A stretch of DNA of 64,000 bases from Trichostrongylus colubriformis (taxonomy: Eukaryota > Nematoda > Chromadorea > Rhabditida > Trichostrongylidae), in assembly GCA_963978905.1 (NCBI GenBank), contig OZ022256.1, forward strand, positions 9,717,501-9,781,500, in the 5' to 3' direction. The position numbers and the translations under genes were made by a program. Below, one piece after another: positions 48,101 to 58,020 of the stretch (position 1 is its first letter; each line of letters starts with the position of its first letter). The notes under the pieces were generated by a model. It had not been told where the DNA came from. It saw only the letters and a program-made list of their open reading frames with translations, and did not search any database.

Positions 48101-51100
48101 GGTGAGGGTGTATGCCACCTGCCATTACACCATCTTCGCCCGTTCGCGCGAGCTCGACTTCATACATATATAGTGAGAGGAAATGGATAATATGAAATGA
48201 TAAACTAAAAAATCTTATAGCGAACTCGGCGTGTTCCCATAGACCGCATTCATAGCCAACGTTTTGGTAATCCTAGCGAATGGCATGTTGGCGGATTCGC
48301 GATTTTGAATGGCGCCACCAGCACAAATCGTGGATGAGCCAACCCATCGAATCCCCAAATCGCAAATGTCCGATGCGCTCATTTTCTCGGCCGATACGTA
48401 TCTTTAACATAACGCTGACCTTCCAAAAATCTCACTCAGTTGATATGAACGTGACCTTACGACAAAATTTCGTACCTCGGCGAGCGGTGTGCGTCGCGAT
48501 GGGTGCGAGCTGGATGCATCTGTACTTGGGTCCTGTTACGAGTACACGATAATGTTGGTGGCGCCGTACGCAGTTGCTGTGGACTCTCTTTGAGGCGCAA
48601 ATACAATGGATCGTCAAGGTGGAAGGTCGTGTAAAAAATATTCTGCCACATCTACTTTGCGCGAAGGGGCGAGGCACGGGGTGACTATGCACATCCCTCA
48701 ATCTCGTTCTCTATAACTGTTTTCTCTGAAGACAACAGCGGAACAAACTTTCTAGGAGGATAGCAGTTATATGAACCAATTGTCTGAGTAATTTATGTCA
48801 CAGGGCAAAGGCCACAGGCTCTCACAGGGTCGTAGGCCTAGGTCAAACCATGTGTCTCAACCTACACCCAGAGCGACAACTACCACATTGAATTTCCATT
48901 AATGAGAATGCATGCCTTGGCTTTCGGCAAGCGGGGATGTACCTGTGAAAAGACTGTCTAGATACAATGGTGAATTTTTGTAAACAATTTTACCTGTTGG
49001 ATTTGACATCCTGAGTGTAAATAAAGGCAAATATCAGAGTGAACGTCAATGTTAGAAAAGCCAATACGTAATACGTTGCCTGAATATTAATGAATACTAT
49101 TGAGTGATGGTAAAAATCATTTTTTTTTCATAAATTGTCAAGTCATGGCACCAAGCGGAGTATCTTTACTTCGCCATCACTTTGTTCTTTCGTAGTGCTA
49201 TTATCGGAGCGAGAGGGTGGGAGGGAGGGGAGGGGGGAGCGGCATCTCACGATGAACATTGTTTCTACCCAAGCTCAAAAGGGAAAAAGTATCCTTTCTT
49301 TCTTCCACTACAATTCAGGAAAAAACTATGCGCCTGAATGTGCAGATTGACCCCTCGAAAATCCTTTCAAGATACTAAGATGCGCAACTTATTACGAGAT
49401 GCTCCACCCCCTCCTCCAGTGCGATAGCACCCTTTATGTTGTTCTGCCAACGCTGTCTTCATATTGGGCTCCAGCAGATATTTAGATTTTCGACATAAAA
49501 CTATCAGTGACGTTAAATGTTTGAAAAATTGATTGCCTACCGGGCCACCACAACAAACTTATAGAAATCGTTTTGTTTTCCATTCTCGGCTTTTTGAATT
49601 GTGAACACCAGAACACTTTAGGATTTACGCTGCATCATTTGCATTGACAGCATAAATTATGGTACACCTACACTGGAAGGCTGAAAAAGCATTTGCAGCG
49701 AGAAAATGTGAATGAAGCAGAGAAATACTTTGCTGGGAGCCGATATTCAATGCTAGCAACCCCTTTGGGTAAAGTGCACCTAATTCCACTTTAAGAAAGC
49801 AAAAGCTTCGATATTACAAGTCTTCAGGAGGTGAGAATATATTAGGGCCGTGTTCATACTTTGAGATGTCGGCGGCAGGGGGTGACTGCGTGTCTCTGCG
49901 TCACCTGTGCCACCATGCTTCATTGCTTGCGCCGTCACTGAACTTCCTCGGTGCCACTCTGCCTCGCTGCCTGTGAACACAGTCACGCCCCACCGGCGCA
50001 AAGTATGAACGGCCTAACCGTGAAAGGATACAAGAGGAATCCAAATAGGCCATGAATGGCACCACTTACATTGAAAGGTTTCTAAATTCTCAATTTCTTT
50101 CTTTCCAAGAATTTTTGAGAGGCTTGACGACAGCATCCGTCTATGGCTAAACTTTTATGTGAAGTGTGATGCGTTCGATTGCGTACCACTGCCACGTATC
50201 ATATGTAGATATGTGCGACTGATGTGCCACATCATAGACCTCGTTCCTACGAAAATCAACGGAACCAATTCCATTTCTCAAATTTGTGTTTCACTTTATT
50301 TCGTTTTTCCTCACAGACTACTTGGCACCTACCCTTTTTTCAGAGCTCGGACTCAAACTATCGCTTTAAAGACAATGGTGGGGGTAACGCGAACACCGAG
50401 AACTCTCAAAGTGAGTCAATCAAATGGAAGCTACGGGTCTACGGAGACTATGTGTGGCGAAATCCCCGATGAAAAGGAAAGCCCCGCAAATGCTGCCACG
50501 TGTTTTAACGTGGCCCGCCTCTTTCTATAGCGTGGTCCTCCCTTTCGGAATCAAGTTGGAAAGGGGTCATACACCTCGGATTTTCTATCGTTTCATTTTG
50601 CTGCTTCTTCGCTTTCGTACTATTAAGCTCCTTAATTTCATCCTGAGCAATCTTTTCATAGCTGGTCCGAGCTATCAGCTACCCCTACCACTCATCTTTT
50701 ATAATATCAAAATGATATTAGCAGTGGCGCGCCAGCGCGCGTTCAACTTGTTCATTCGCGTCCATCATTAACTAACCTCCCATCCAAAAGAGGATGCGCA
50801 CATTTCTCCACCAAGAATTTTCGTAAATAACGGACCGAGCTGAAAAGCAGAGATTTTGACTCGCATTAAGACAACGGTGCAAGTGACGTACCTGAGATGC
50901 TGACAGTAACAGTGAGAAAAATAATGACTTCTCCTTTTCTTGTGCCCAAACAAGAACCACTTCATTAGAAAAATGAAGATGACTGGCTTGGCCAAAACCC
51001 TTGAAAAGAATGAAAGAATAATTATAATAGATGACCAAGTTTGTCAATTAATGATGGTATGCAACCGATAAGATCCCACTGCAAGAAAACGGGAAGCTAA

Positions 51101-52889
51101 CGAAGGCCACAATCCAATGCTGTCGAATAGTGGATAGAACGCAGAGGAAAATGTGGAAATTAGTCCATAAATAAGAATAAGAATCCTGAAATTATTTATT
51201 TCAATGAGCCAAGCATGACTAGAGGAGAACTTAAGTAGTACTTGTAAATCTGTGAACTGTATGGCTGAGCTCCTTCGATGACAAGGCTCAATGCCCCCAC
51301 TTTCATGATTCAGGGTTATGTCCCGGCTTGATGCCGTCAGGGCCAATCACATTTTCTTTCCTTTCAAAGAAGAGGAGTTGTTTCTACTATGAGGGGCCCA
51401 GCATGGACTTATACGTACAGTAGCGCTCAAAAGTCTTCGGCCAAATGGTTTTTTACTTGGGTTTTTCACTTGTATTTTTTTCCGACTGGACCCATCTTAG
51501 TATGTTATACTTGGAGACACTACATACTAAATATACTATTTTGGCGCTCAACGGTGTAAGTTACGTGGTCAAATGCAATTTTTTGTTTTTGGAGTGCCAT
51601 TCCTATGCCGTCCCGCTGTGCCGCTGTCATCAAAAGTCGTTGTCTTTTCACAAAATAATGATGCTCCCTGAGGCCTGCTCGTTTTGATCTTGTAAAGAAA
51701 GCCGATTTCCTTGAACAAGCCTTTTACTTTTTTTTTCAGTGGTCTTGTAGTGAATTCTTGTAAAAACCATGAAAAGTGTCAAGCGGCACTCAAGTAGAAG
51801 GAAATGTTGGCAATAGGTTCAGGCACCACATGGTAAAATTTTGTCAAATTTGGTCAAGTAGAAAAAAAGTTATAACAAAAAAGTTTTGGCCGAAGACTTT
51901 TGAGCGTTACTGTACATATAACTTAGGTGGCTCAAAATGAGTCAGTGTACGGACTATTTAGTAATTTTGAGTGAGAGAGAAATACGTGGCCCACTACAGA
52001 AAGACCTGCCAACCCCGAATGCTTCACCTTTCTCTTCTTTATTCAAAAATTGTAGCAGTGACTTGTGATTCATGTACAGGTGAAGGTCTTCACAAAGTGC
52101 TGAAGTGCATATATGATGTACGGCTGTCCTTTAGAGAGTACAGGGCAAAATGCTCACAGCTTATGTTGGCACTGTCCTTTATAGAGTACAGGGCAAAATG
52201 CTCACAGCTTATGCTCCCTTATGACCAGCTCATCGAAGACCAAGCGAGGATTCGGTATCCCCTTTTTCACACATCCTCTTTTGTTATGCGCCATGCCTAA
52301 TTCCAATGAAGTGTAGTGGCATTTTTTTCTGCGATATAGCATATACAAAGTTTTAAAAACTGGCCGAGGTACACCTCAGGGCTTCAATCCTCCCAGACAA
52401 GCTTGCAGTCTTGATTTTGGCTTACTTGAGCTGGTACGGGCATATGGGGACATAGTTCCTTGTCCATGCCAGGGCCGGGAGCCACACATTACCTGACCAA
52501 CTCCATATTGTTGACTCATGACCGTACCTAGTGTCATACTTGTAAACCCAGTGAAGTGGAATCGGTCCCAGGCACATGCCAATTGCAGTCGCTGTAAACA
52601 TCCATGCTTTTGCAACTGGTTGCGCAAGGTAGTAGTCTGCAAAGAGAATGGATCGCTCAGGTCAGAAATCAACGATTAATTGAATTCCAATATATTTCAC
52701 TGATCAATGAACTGCAAAAATTGATCATAGCATAATCATTAAAATGCAAAATGCGCAAAACAAACCAGTTCTTGTGTTGTTTTCGGGAACCTGGCAGATA
52801 ACAGTAAATCCGAATACAATACGATTACTGTAGATGAAGGTGATCGAAAGTGTCGATATTAATAAAATCACATAGCGAAAATAATTCAT
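42164..52889 (-). CDS. SLC17-like major facilitator transporter, 12 exons, 448 residues
   Basis: Exons in coding order: 52889-52766, 52636-52528, 51185-51080, 50999-50892, 50839-50777, 49079-48994, 47885-47702, 46716-46623, 46569-46475, 44976-44884, 43122-43006 and 42331-42164 (stop 42164-42166). The coding sum is 1347 nt and every phase joins without a stop. Exon 1 gives TM1 with YSNRIVFGFTVIC, the N-terminal SLC17 signature. Exon 2 gives TM2, and exon 3 gives the next helix to RFL. Exon 4 has the VWAQEKEKS loop, and exons 4-5 the SASQLGPLFT helix then GWE. Exons 6-7 cover TM6 and the cytoplasmic loop (EEVVMIITGRKKLEE). Exons 8-12 carry the C-terminal helices, with ALNFNMFIAGF, LMVPDNTKEQ and WSHVFY. 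The family moves organic anions or phosphate, often proton- or sodium-coupled; the substrate here is unknown. The start is the second ATG after a short upstream ATG-stop. Donor 3 (GTGGGA) is weak. Confidence 0.88.
43290..43560. repeat. Intronic dispersed repeat, copy 1
   Basis: Shares GATTGAAGCACTGACTTGTG, GTCATTGTATAGG and GAATGCGTGGCGCATTCCA with 45230-45480 and, reversed and shorter, 47990-48160. All three lie in introns of the SLC17-like gene. No coding capacity is visible. Confidence 0.7.
43747..44484. mobile_element. Tc1/mariner-type MITE, 738 bp, in intron 10
   Basis: Left end CAGGGGGTGCCAAAAAAAGT and right end ACTTTTTTTTGGCACCCCCTG are inverted repeats, flanked by TA (43745-43746 and 44485-44486). 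No transposase motif is present inside. Confidence 0.85.
45230..45480. repeat. Intronic dispersed repeat, copy 2
   Basis: Diverged direct copy of 43290-43560, in intron 9 of the SLC17-like gene. Confidence 0.7.
47310..47490 (+). mobile_element. GC-rich MITE copy in intron 7
   Basis: Reads CGCAGGGCGTAGCTGCATTC, ACAGACAGCGACGCAGAGCG and GCACCACAAAGCATGAACGC, matching 11088-11255 and the arms of 49846-50014. A following CGCGATTTTT word resembles the 26706-27006 element. Confidence 0.55.
47990..48160. repeat. Intronic dispersed repeat, copy 3 (reversed)
   Basis: The reverse strand shares the GGCAGGTGGCATACACCCTC-like start, CAGACTCATCTGGGAGG and GTAAGAACACTGCC-like words with the family at 43290-43560. 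It lies in intron 6. Confidence 0.5.
49846..50014. mobile_element. Palindromic GC-rich MITE in intron 5
   Basis: Left GGCCGTGTTCATACTTTGAG continuing to GGGGGTGACTGCG faces right CAGTCACGCCCC then GCAAAGTATGAACGGCC. Arms are about 38 bp, total 169 bp. This is the most complete member of the family at 11088 and 47310. Target duplication is unclear (TTA on the left, TAA on the right). Confidence 0.75.
51418..51912. mobile_element. Tc1-type MITE, 495 bp, in intron 2
   Basis: Left CAGTAGCGCTCAAAAGTCTT and right AAGACTTTTGAGCGTTACTG are inverted repeats extending through CGGCCAAA, flanked by TA (51416-51417 and 51913-51914). No transposase is encoded. It makes up a third of intron 2 of the SLC17-like gene. 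Confidence 0.9.
52125..52215 (+). repeat. 48-bp direct duplication
   Basis: Two consecutive copies of a unit containing GAGTACAGGGCAAAATGCTC differ by a few bases. They lie in intron 2 of the SLC17-like gene. Confidence 0.8.
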
Positions 52890-52990
52890 CACATATATTT
52901 GGATATAGCCGACTGGGGCTATTCCAGATTTGAATTGGGATTCTGGTTTGTCAGATGAGAAACTCGGAGGCTTTCACTGCAATGATAAAA
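52890..52990 (-). promoter_or_regulatory. 5' UTR and candidate trans-splice acceptor
   Basis: The minus strand reads TTTTATCATTGCAG immediately before 52976, then 87 bases to the start codon. The frame is closed by TGA right after this acceptor, so it cannot continue coding from an upstream exon. In nematodes that arrangement suits spliced-leader addition or a non-coding first exon. The leader contains an ATG followed at once by TGA. Confidence 0.5.
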
Positions 52991-54955
52991 TTACACAAGA
53001 AATAATATAATCAAAGAACTCACACATCGAGAATTTCAAAATAAGCATCGAAGGTTGTTGAGTGTTGTAAAGAAACGAAGGTTACCAAGCTGCAAGGAGC
53101 TCAGGACCGAACAGTTCGTTTCAGGATGCGCCATGCACCTGTTTCCATTACCAACGAGAGCAAGCCGAAATTTCGGCCGATGTTCTGAGGACTATGTAGA
53201 AAGCATGATCACCCGTCAAATTGGCGCATAAGTTTTGCTACACTTCCAAAAATTCTTCTGGTTTCGCAACCTTCGCACTTTATTGGGCACTGTTACCTGA
53301 GTGCCCTAGAGCGTGCTCCGACGGCTCCACAAGTAGTACATGGCGTTTCCTCGCTCACTGGTAGCAGAAATCGGCGCGTATTAAAAACACTATATTGCAA
53401 AATGTGATTGTTCTGCAAGTGTCTTCATATTACGACTATTGTTGTCCACCTTCTCCACCCATGCTCTGAATAAGATGATATCTTAGGAGGTTGGTCTGTT
53501 TCACCTCCCTCCATGCGATAAAAAAGGCCAACAACTACTCTACCCATACAACAACTGGCAGAATACCAAATTTTAATTGCTCCCAGAAGTGAGAGCAGTT
53601 TGAGCGCCTCATCATCTCATTGAGTCAGACAAGCAGCAGTATGAGTGGTTCGGAATCTTTGTCGTGCTGTACTTCATTGGCAGAAGGCTTGCGAGACATA
53701 AGTACTGGTGGTAGAAGATGGGTACACTGCCCTAACCGTAAAAAAGGATGCCACTAGCAAAGTAATTAGTGGAGAACCATCTCCGCTGGTGGCAATAGAT
53801 GAATTACACGACCGTCTTCTGCTCCAGGCCATCTCCAGAATGCCGCAATCAGAACTGTACCACCCAGTGCTCCTGTGATGACTATGGTTTGTGCTGAACA
53901 CCTCTAACACTTGATTTCATCATTCTCCCAAAAGTAGCTTATTTGTCTTACATTATGGTCACAAACACTGGCCTGCCGCAACGATAACGCGGAAAAGATG
54001 AAAAAGCTAAGTCCTGAAGTTCGGCTTCATCTTACCTATTCTCTCATACCAGGATCTTCTATAAGCCACTTAATAGTGTTCTGAACATTATATAAAAAGT
54101 GAGAAGTTTGACTATCTGGCCCCACTCGAGTTGTGTACCTATGGAAAGGTCGAATCGTGAAAATCCGGGCAGGGTACATCGTACAGCAACCCAGTCATTG
54201 GCGGAAAGAGGTAGAAGACAGTATATTCCCTGCATGTCCAAAAGTTCAAAGTTATAAACACTGGAAAAATGTCAAATGCGTCGCAAAATTTATGCACCAA
54301 CCTAAAATACTATTAAAGCAGACTTCCCATATTTTCATATACATATTGCACTACTTTATGAGAAAAGCTGACACCATTCCTTTGGTGAAAATATCTAGGG
54401 CATATGTGAATTAATCAACCTTAGCTATTATGCATGTGACCATTAGCTGCTAGCAGCATGGCGAGAACCTCAAGCATCGACCTGTGATGCTTAGCCGTGG
54501 AAACAAATTAAGATAGGGACGGTGCAGTAGTTTTTGAGCATGTTATTCTGTTCTATGTATAAACAAGATTCAAGACGGAACATTTACAACAACCCAAATG
54601 TCAGAAAACCTTATTCACTTGCAACTATAAATAATTATAGAGAGAAAAGAAGTATTTCAAAGAGCGTGCAGTAAATTGTAGTGATTGTAAAGAATTTAAG
54701 AGAGGATAGAAAAAGACATTTCATGTCATGAAAATTAAATGGAGAAAAAGTGTCTAGCACGAAAGTGACATGGCTGTTGAAGAGATTTGAAAATGAAGGG
54801 AAAATATGCACGCACTGCAGGTGATCACATTTCCACAACCACTGCAGCACATGAATAATGTGCCTCAACCTACGTGGGCACAACGGTGAAAAATGCACAT
54901 AACTGAGCCTGGGCTACAGCCGAAGCGGTCGGCTACGAAACTATCGACTCGCTGG
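52991..54955. other. Intergenic; no recognisable gene
   Basis: This is the gap between the start of the SLC17-like gene and the tRNA array. I see no motif-bearing exon. The only element signal is the mariner-like end at about 54286-54305. Confidence 0.4.
54286..54305 (-). mobile_element. Solitary mariner-like terminal repeat
   Basis: TTTATGCACCAACCTAA at the right edge is the reverse complement of a TTAGGTTGGTGCATAAA mariner end. The other end and any transposase were not found. Confidence 0.4.
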
Positions 54956-55028
54956 TCAGCAGGCCGCATCGTTTCTATATTCTGACTTCACAGAGACAAG
55001 GAAGGTTCTGGGGAATTGGCAGAAATCC

Positions 55029-55100
55029 TGACCACTGAGCGGATCGAACGCCCAACCTTTCGATCTGGAGTCGAACGCGCTACCATTGCGCCAAGCGGTG
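55029..55100 (-). tRNA. tRNA-Trp (CCA), array copy 1, degenerate
   Basis: Position 1 is C instead of G, breaking the 1:72 pair, and the downstream T run is interrupted. The last unit in the transcribed direction; probably not functional. Confidence 0.75.
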
Positions 55101-55214
55101 ACACTCCAAAAATACCGACGCCTTTCTAAAGTAACTGTGTACTTGTTGAATAGCAACCCGCATCACTTCTACATCCCGACTCCACAGAGTAAAGGAAGGT
55201 TCTGGGGAGTTGGC

Positions 55215-55219
55215 AAAAA
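55215..55219 (-). terminator. Pol III terminator, array copy 2 (recurs in copies 2-41)
   Basis: On the transcribed strand TTTTT begins a few bases after the tRNA 3' end (GGTCAGGATTTTTGCC). The same run lies at the same offset in every later copy. In copy 1 it is interrupted (ATTTCTGCC). Confidence 0.85.
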
Positions 55220-55222
55220 TCC

Positions 55223-55294
55223 TGACCACTGAGCGGATCGAACGCCCAACCTTTCGATCTGGAGTCGAACGCGCTACCATTGCGCCAAGCGGTC
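55223..55294 (-). tRNA. tRNA-Trp (CCA), array copy 2
   Basis: Consensus copy. Acceptor GACCGCT/AGTGGTC (one G-U), D stem GCGC/GCGC, anticodon stem TTCGA/TCGAA with loop CTCCAGA, and T stem GGGCG/CGCTC (one G-U) with loop TTCGATC; discriminator A. A box TGGCGCAATGG and B box GTTCGATCC fit Pol III promoters. The anticodon CCA and the resemblance to nematode tRNA-Trp identify it. Confidence 0.95.
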
Positions 55295-55416
55295 ACACTC
55301 CAAAAACACCGACGCCTTTCTAAAGTAACTGTGTACTTGTTGAATAGCAACCCGCATCACTTCTACATCCCGACTCCACAGAGTAAAGGAAGGTTCTGGG
55401 TAGTTGGCAAAAATCC

Positions 55417-55488
55417 TGACCACTGAGCGGATCGAACGCCCAAGCTTTCGATCTGGAGTCGAATGCGCTGCCATTGCGCCAAGCGGTC
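55417..55488 (-). tRNA. tRNA-Trp (CCA), array copy 3, variant
   Basis: Three changes from consensus: one in the variable loop, one in the D loop (GGTA to GGCA) and one at position 26. Stems remain paired. Confidence 0.88.
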
Positions 55489-55610
55489 AGACTCCAAAAA
55501 CACCGACGCCTTTCTAAAGTAACTGTGTACTTGTTGAATAGCAACCCGCATCACTTCTACATCCCGACTCAACAGAGTCAAGGAAGGTTCTGGGGAGTTG
55601 GCAAAAATCC

Positions 55611-55682
55611 TGACCACTGAGCGGATTGAACGCCCAACCTTTCGATCTGGAGTCGAACGCGCTACCATTGCGCCAAGCGGTC
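55611..55682 (-). tRNA. tRNA-Trp (CCA), array copy 4, variant
   Basis: The T loop is TTCAATC instead of TTCGATC; this still fits the B-box consensus. Confidence 0.92.
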
Positions 55683-55814
55683 ACACTCCAAAAACACCGA
55701 CGCCTTTCTAAAGTAACTGTGTACTTGTTGAATAGCAACCCGCATCACTTCTACATCCCGACTCCACAGAGTTCCACAGAGTAAAGGAAGGTTCTGGGGA
55801 GTTGGCAAAAATCC

Positions 55815-55886
55815 TGACCACTGAGCGGATCGAACGCCCAACCTTTCGATCTGGAGTCGAACGCGCTACCATTGCGCCAAGCGGTC
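55815..55886 (-). tRNA. tRNA-Trp (CCA), array copy 5
   Basis: Consensus sequence; its spacer carries the 10-bp duplication. Confidence 0.95.
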
Positions 55887-56008
55887 ACACTCCAAAAACA
55901 CCGACGCCTTTCTAAAGTAACTGTGTACTTGTTGAATAGCAACCCGCATCACTTCTACATCCCGACTCCACAGAGTCAAGGAAGGTTCTGGGGAGTTGGC
56001 AAAAATCC

Positions 56009-56080
56009 TGACCACTGAGCGGATCGAACGCCCAACCTTTCGATCTGGAGTCGAACGCGCTACCATTGCGCCAAGCGGTC
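56009..56080 (-). tRNA. tRNA-Trp (CCA), array copy 6
   Basis: Consensus sequence. Confidence 0.95.
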
Positions 56081-56202
56081 ACACTCCAAAAACACCGACG
56101 CCTTTCTAAAGTAACTGTGTACTTGTTGAATAGCAACCCGCATCACTTCTACATCCCGACTCCACAGAGTAAAGGAAGGTTTTGGGGAGTTGGCAAAAAT
56201 CC

Positions 56203-56274
56203 TGACCACTGAGCGGATCGAACGCCCAACCTTTCGATCTGGAGTCGAACGCGCTACCATTGCGCCAAGCGGTC
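56203..56274 (-). tRNA. tRNA-Trp (CCA), array copy 7
   Basis: Consensus sequence. Confidence 0.95.
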
Positions 56275-56396
56275 ACACTCCAAAAACACCGACGCCTTTC
56301 TAAAGTAACTGTGTACTTGTTGAATAGCAACCCGCATCACTTCTACATCCCGACTCCACAGAGTAAAGGAAGGTTTTGGGGAGTTGGCAAAAATCC

Positions 56397-56468
56397 TGAC
56401 CACTGAGCGGATCGACCGCCCAACCTTTCGATCTGGAGTCGAACGCGCTACCATTGCGCCAAGCGGTC
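56397..56468 (-). tRNA. tRNA-Trp (CCA), array copy 8, T-loop variant
   Basis: The T loop is GTCGATC instead of TTCGATC, changing the conserved T54 and the B box. Same change as copy 12. Confidence 0.85.
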
Positions 56469-56590
56469 ACACTCCAAAAATACCGACGCTTTTCTAAAGT
56501 AACTGCGTACTTGTTGAATAGCAACCCGCATCACTTCTACATCCCTACTCCACAGAGTAAAGGAAGGTTCTGGGGAGTTGGCAAAAATCC

Positions 56591-56662
56591 TGACCACTGA
56601 GCGGATCGAACGCCCAACCTTTCGATCTGGAGTCGAACGCGCTACCATTGCGCCAAGCGGTC
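56591..56662 (-). tRNA. tRNA-Trp (CCA), array copy 9
   Basis: Consensus sequence. Confidence 0.95.
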
Positions 56663-56784
56663 ACACTCCAAAAACACCGACGCCTTTCTGAAGTAACTGT
56701 GTACTTGTTGAATAGCAACCCGCATCACTTCTACATCCCGACTCCACAGAGTCAAGGAAGGTTCTGGGGAGTTGGCAAAAATCC

Positions 56785-56856
56785 TGACCACTGAGCGGAT
56801 CGAACGCCCAACCTTTCGATCTGAAGTCGAACGCGCTACCATTGCGCCAAGCGGTC
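56785..56856 (-). tRNA. tRNA with anticodon TCA (UGA-reading tRNA-Trp variant), array copy 10
   Basis: A single change turns the anticodon loop CTCCAGA into CTTCAGA, so the anticodon is TCA. All stems, boxes and the terminator are consensus. By pairing rules this tRNA would read UGA. A scanner may label it selenocysteine or suppressor; the body is that of tRNA-Trp. Confidence 0.92.
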
Positions 56857-56978
56857 ACACTCCAAAAACACCGACGCCTTTCTAAAGTAACTGTGTACTT
56901 GTTGAATAGCAACCCGCATCACTTCTACATCCCGACTCCACAGAGTCAAGGAAGGTTCTGGGGAGTTGGCAAAAATCC

Positions 56979-57050
56979 TGACCACTGAGCGGATCGAACG
57001 CCCAACCTTTCGATCTGGAGTCGAACGCGCTACCATTGCGCCAAGCGGTC
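56979..57050 (-). tRNA. tRNA-Trp (CCA), array copy 11
   Basis: Consensus sequence. Confidence 0.95.
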
Positions 57051-57172
57051 ACACTCCAAAAATACCGACGCCATTCTAAAGTAACTGTGTACTTGTTGAA
57101 TAGCAACCCGCATCACCTCTACATCCCTACTCCACAGAGTAAAGGAAGGTTCTGGGGAGTTGGCAAAAATCC

Positions 57173-57244
57173 TGACCACTGAGCGGATCGACCGCCCAAC
57201 CTTTCGATCTGGAGTCGAACGCGCTACCATTGCGCCAAGCGGTC
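57173..57244 (-). tRNA. tRNA-Trp (CCA), array copy 12, T-loop variant
   Basis: Carries the same T54-to-G change as copy 8. Confidence 0.85.
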
Positions 57245-57366
57245 ACACTCCAAAAACACCGACGCCTTTCTAAAGTAACTGTGTACTTGTTGAATAGCAA
57301 CCCGCATCACTTCTACATCCCGACTCCACAGAGTAAAGGAAGGTTTTGGGGAGTTGGCAAAAATCC

Positions 57367-57438
57367 TGACCACTGAGCGGATCGAACGCCCAACCTTTCG
57401 ATCTGGAGTCGAACGCGCTACCATTGCGCCAAGCGGTC
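57367..57438 (-). tRNA. tRNA-Trp (CCA), array copy 13
   Basis: Consensus sequence. Confidence 0.95.
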
Positions 57439-57560
57439 ACACTCCAAAAATACCGACGCCATTCTAAAGTAACTGTGTACTTGTTGAATAGCAACCCGCA
57501 TCACCTCTACATCCCTACTCCACAGAGTAAAGGAAGGTTCTGGGGAGTTGGCAAAAATCC

Positions 57561-57632
57561 TGACCACTGAGCGGATCGAACGCCCAACCTTTCGATCTGG
57601 AGTCGAACGCGCTACCATTGCGCCAAGCGGTC
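57561..57632 (-). tRNA. tRNA-Trp (CCA), array copy 14
   Basis: Consensus sequence. Confidence 0.95.
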
Positions 57633-57754
57633 ACACTCCAAAAACACCGACGCCTTTCTAAAGTAACTGTGTACTTGTTGAATAGCAACCCGCATCACTT
57701 CTACATCCCGACTCCACAGAGTAAAGGAAGGTTCTGGGGAGTTGGCAAAAATCC

Positions 57755-57826
57755 TGACCACTGAGCGGATCGAACGCCCAACTTTTCGATCTGGAGTCGA
57801 ACGCGCTACCATTGCGCCAAGCGGTC
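57755..57826 (-). tRNA. tRNA-Trp (CCA), array copy 15, variant
   Basis: The variable loop is AAGTT instead of AGGTT; shared only with copy 22, seven monomers away. Confidence 0.92.
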
Positions 57827-57948
57827 ACACTCCAAAAATACCGACGCTTTTCTAAAGTAACTGCGTACTTGTTGAATAGCAACCCGCATCACTTCTACAT
57901 CCCTACTCCACAGAGTAAAGGAAGGTTCTGGGGAGTTGGCAAAAATCC

Positions 57949-58020
57949 TGACCACTGAGCGGATCGAACGCCCAACCTTTCGATCTGGAGTCGAACGCGC
58001 TACCATTGCGCCAAGCGGTC
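57949..58020 (-). tRNA. tRNA-Trp (CCA), array copy 16
   Basis: Consensus sequence. Confidence 0.95.

Noticed and set aside
52493..52636. Longer version of SLC17-like exon 2 ending at the donor before 52493
   Set aside because: It leaves a phase that runs into a stop in exon 3. The internal donor at 52527 gives an in-frame join that matches the family.
37496..54305. The two solitary mariner-like ends as the termini of one 16.8-kb element
   Set aside because: Their sequences differ beyond the first 18 bases, and the span contains a complete host gene.
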